Assembly: GCA_030673205.1 (NCBI GenBank)
Contig: DAOVJP010000132.1
Coordinates: 1-5,076, forward strand
Length of the DNA: 5,076 nt
Direction of reading: 5' to 3'
Source of the DNA: Thermoplasmata archaeon
GTDB lineage: Archaea > Thermoplasmatota > Thermoplasmata > JAGHBH01
The first letter of the stretch is position 1. The number at the start of each line of letters is the position of its first letter. The translations under genes and the position numbers were made by a program. The notes under the pieces were generated by a model. That model did not search any database, was not told the DNA's origin, and saw only the letters and a list, made by a program, of their open reading frames with translations. Positions 4,039 through 5,076 of the stretch are shown one piece after another.

Positions 4039-5076
4039 ATGGACTTGGAACATAGGAAGCGAGAGATAGCTTTGCATCTGGAGAGGGCCAGGACACATTC
4101 TGCCAGGGGATTGCACCATTCTGCACTGGAGGAACTGGCCATGGCCGAGACCCTTCTTTATCCTATGGACCAATCCTTCGCTCAAGAGAGACGGGACGTA
4201 TTTCTCTCCATGATGTCCACTAACGGAAGATTGGGGAATCTGAACGATGCCTTCAGCTACTATCGCAAAGTCCTGCCGGAAACACCAGATATAGAGGGAT
4301 CCGAAGAACTCCTCAGAATACACAGGGCATTCGGCACGATGTGGTGGAGGCTTGGGTTCCATTTCAACGCCACCGAGGAATACTCGCTCGCGCTAGAACT
4401 AGCCGAGAAGGTGGGAGCACCCAGGGAGATAGCCCCAATAGAGCTAGGCTTTGGCTCACTACTATTGGAATTGGGCAAGCACGGGGAGGCTCACAACCAC
4501 CTATCTCGAGCCATATCGTTACTGGAGGAGGTGGAGAAAGATAGGGACCTCCAGAATCTTTCCTCCGCGTTCAACGACAGAGGGTTCAATTTCGAACTCA
4601 TGGGTGAATACGATAGGGCCATAGAGGACTACGAAACGGCCATCCGGTTAGGCGAGGAAGCGGGAAATATCGAGAAGATAGAAAGGGCACTGGTCAACAT
4701 GGCCAGGACACTTGCCATAACGGGCGACACAAAAGGAGCCTCTTTGTTATTGGAGAGAGGATCGACGTGCCATTCCAAGGTCCGGAGCGAAGACCTATAT
4801 GGGGGGGCCTGTCTTGTCAAGGCATTGATATGCCTAGCCACCCACGAAATGAAAGAAGCAAAGGAATATTATGGGGAGGCAAGCAACGCCTTTGGCAAGG
4901 AGATGAACACGGCCCATGGGGGAATGGTAGCATATATGTGGGGAAGATCCCTGCTAAAGATGGGTCTTCTGGAAGAGGCCGAAAGAACCCTGGGAGACGC
5001 TCTGACCGCATTTGGGGACATGGGGAACGAGACCATGCTGGATGCGACCGAGAAACTGCTAGAGAAATGCAAAGCA
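4039..5076 (+). CDS. tetratricopeptide-repeat (TPR) protein, C-terminus cut by window edge
   Basis: 346 codons are open to the right edge with no stop, so the C-terminus is missing. The sequence is alpha-helical throughout, with about eight helix-turn-helix units of 35-42 residues: about 9-42, 53-85, 93-126, 132-168, 175-208, 215-248, 254-287 and 295-328. The unit at 178-208 is the clearest TPR (FNDRGFNFELMGEYDRAIED, continuing YETAIRL), with the typical G/Y/A/A positions. The others show L-G or M-G turns followed by EA or DA. TPR arrays bind peptides or partner proteins as scaffolds; partner and pathway are unknown. No catalytic or DNA-binding domain is visible in the present part, but one could lie beyond the edge, as in TPR-fused regulators. 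An in-frame ATG at 4030 adds three residues (M-F-N). The start at 4039 was preferred because it lies 27 bases after the TATA centre, matching the other leaderless genes. No signal peptide is seen, so it is probably cytoplasmic. Confidence 0.85.
   Translation, partial: MDLEHRKREIALHLERARTHSARGLHHSALEELAMAETLLYPMDQSFAQERRDVFLSMMSTNGRLGNLNDAFSYYRKVLPETPDIEGSEELLRIHRAFGTMWWRLGFHFNATEEYSLALELAEKVGAPREIAPIELGFGSLLLELGKHGEAHNHLSRAISLLEEVEKDRDLQNLSSAFNDRGFNFELMGEYDRAIEDYETAIRLGEEAGNIEKIERALVNMARTLAITGDTKGASLLLERGSTCHSKVRSEDLYGGACLVKALICLATHEMKEAKEYYGEASNAFGKEMNTAHGGMVAYMWGRSLLKMGLLEEAERTLGDALTAFGDMGNETMLDATEKLLEKCKA

Noticed and set aside
3757..4362. 201-codon minus-strand open frame under the secreted-protein end and the TPR start
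   Set aside because: It is antisense to two better-supported genes and covers the TPR gene's promoter; the product shows no recognisable domain.

Overview
The window looks like archaeal chromosome, possibly a Euryarchaeota/Thermoplasmatota lineage. The reasons are TATA boxes about 25-27 bases upstream of start codons that have no leader, oligo-T termination signals, heavy use of AGG/AGA (Arg) and ATA (Ile) codons, and a GvpD/KaiC-type ATPase of a kind common in such archaea. The lineage is an inference; no rRNA or other marker gene is present. Five protein genes are well supported. Two run off the window edges: the ATPase at the left and the TPR protein at the right.

Layout. 1-1435 (minus): a RecA/KaiC-superfamily ATPase resembling the P-loop domain of GvpD, with an intact N-terminal ATPase domain and what looks like a degenerate second one; its C-terminus is cut by the window. 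1525-1917 (minus): a small protein with two membrane helices. These two genes point the same way, but each has its own TATA box. 1918-2073: a divergent promoter region with TATA boxes on both sides and interleaved short inverted repeats between them. 2074-2679 (plus): a polytopic membrane protein with the His/Asp motifs of the YdjM/DUF457 membrane-bound metal-dependent hydrolases. 2680-3286: about 600 bases without a confident gene, starting with a pyrimidine-rich T-run terminator and holding two strong hairpins, several TATA-like boxes and a possible small minus-strand gene. 3287-3946 (plus): a secreted protein of unknown function with a clear signal peptide, a Shine-Dalgarno site and an operator-like dyad just after its TATA box. 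4039-5076 (plus, open at the right edge): a protein made of tetratricopeptide repeats with its own TATA box.

How the genes work together is not evident. Nearly every gene has its own promoter, so this is not one operon. Two modes of translation start can be read. The two-helix protein, the hydrolase-like protein and the TPR protein look leaderless (TATA centre 25-27 bases before ATG). The ATPase and the secreted protein have leaders of about 40-45 bases and Shine-Dalgarno-like sites. No mobile element, CRISPR array, tRNA or rRNA was seen. The stretch most worth following up is 2840-3260, where a structured RNA and/or a small leaderless gene may lie.
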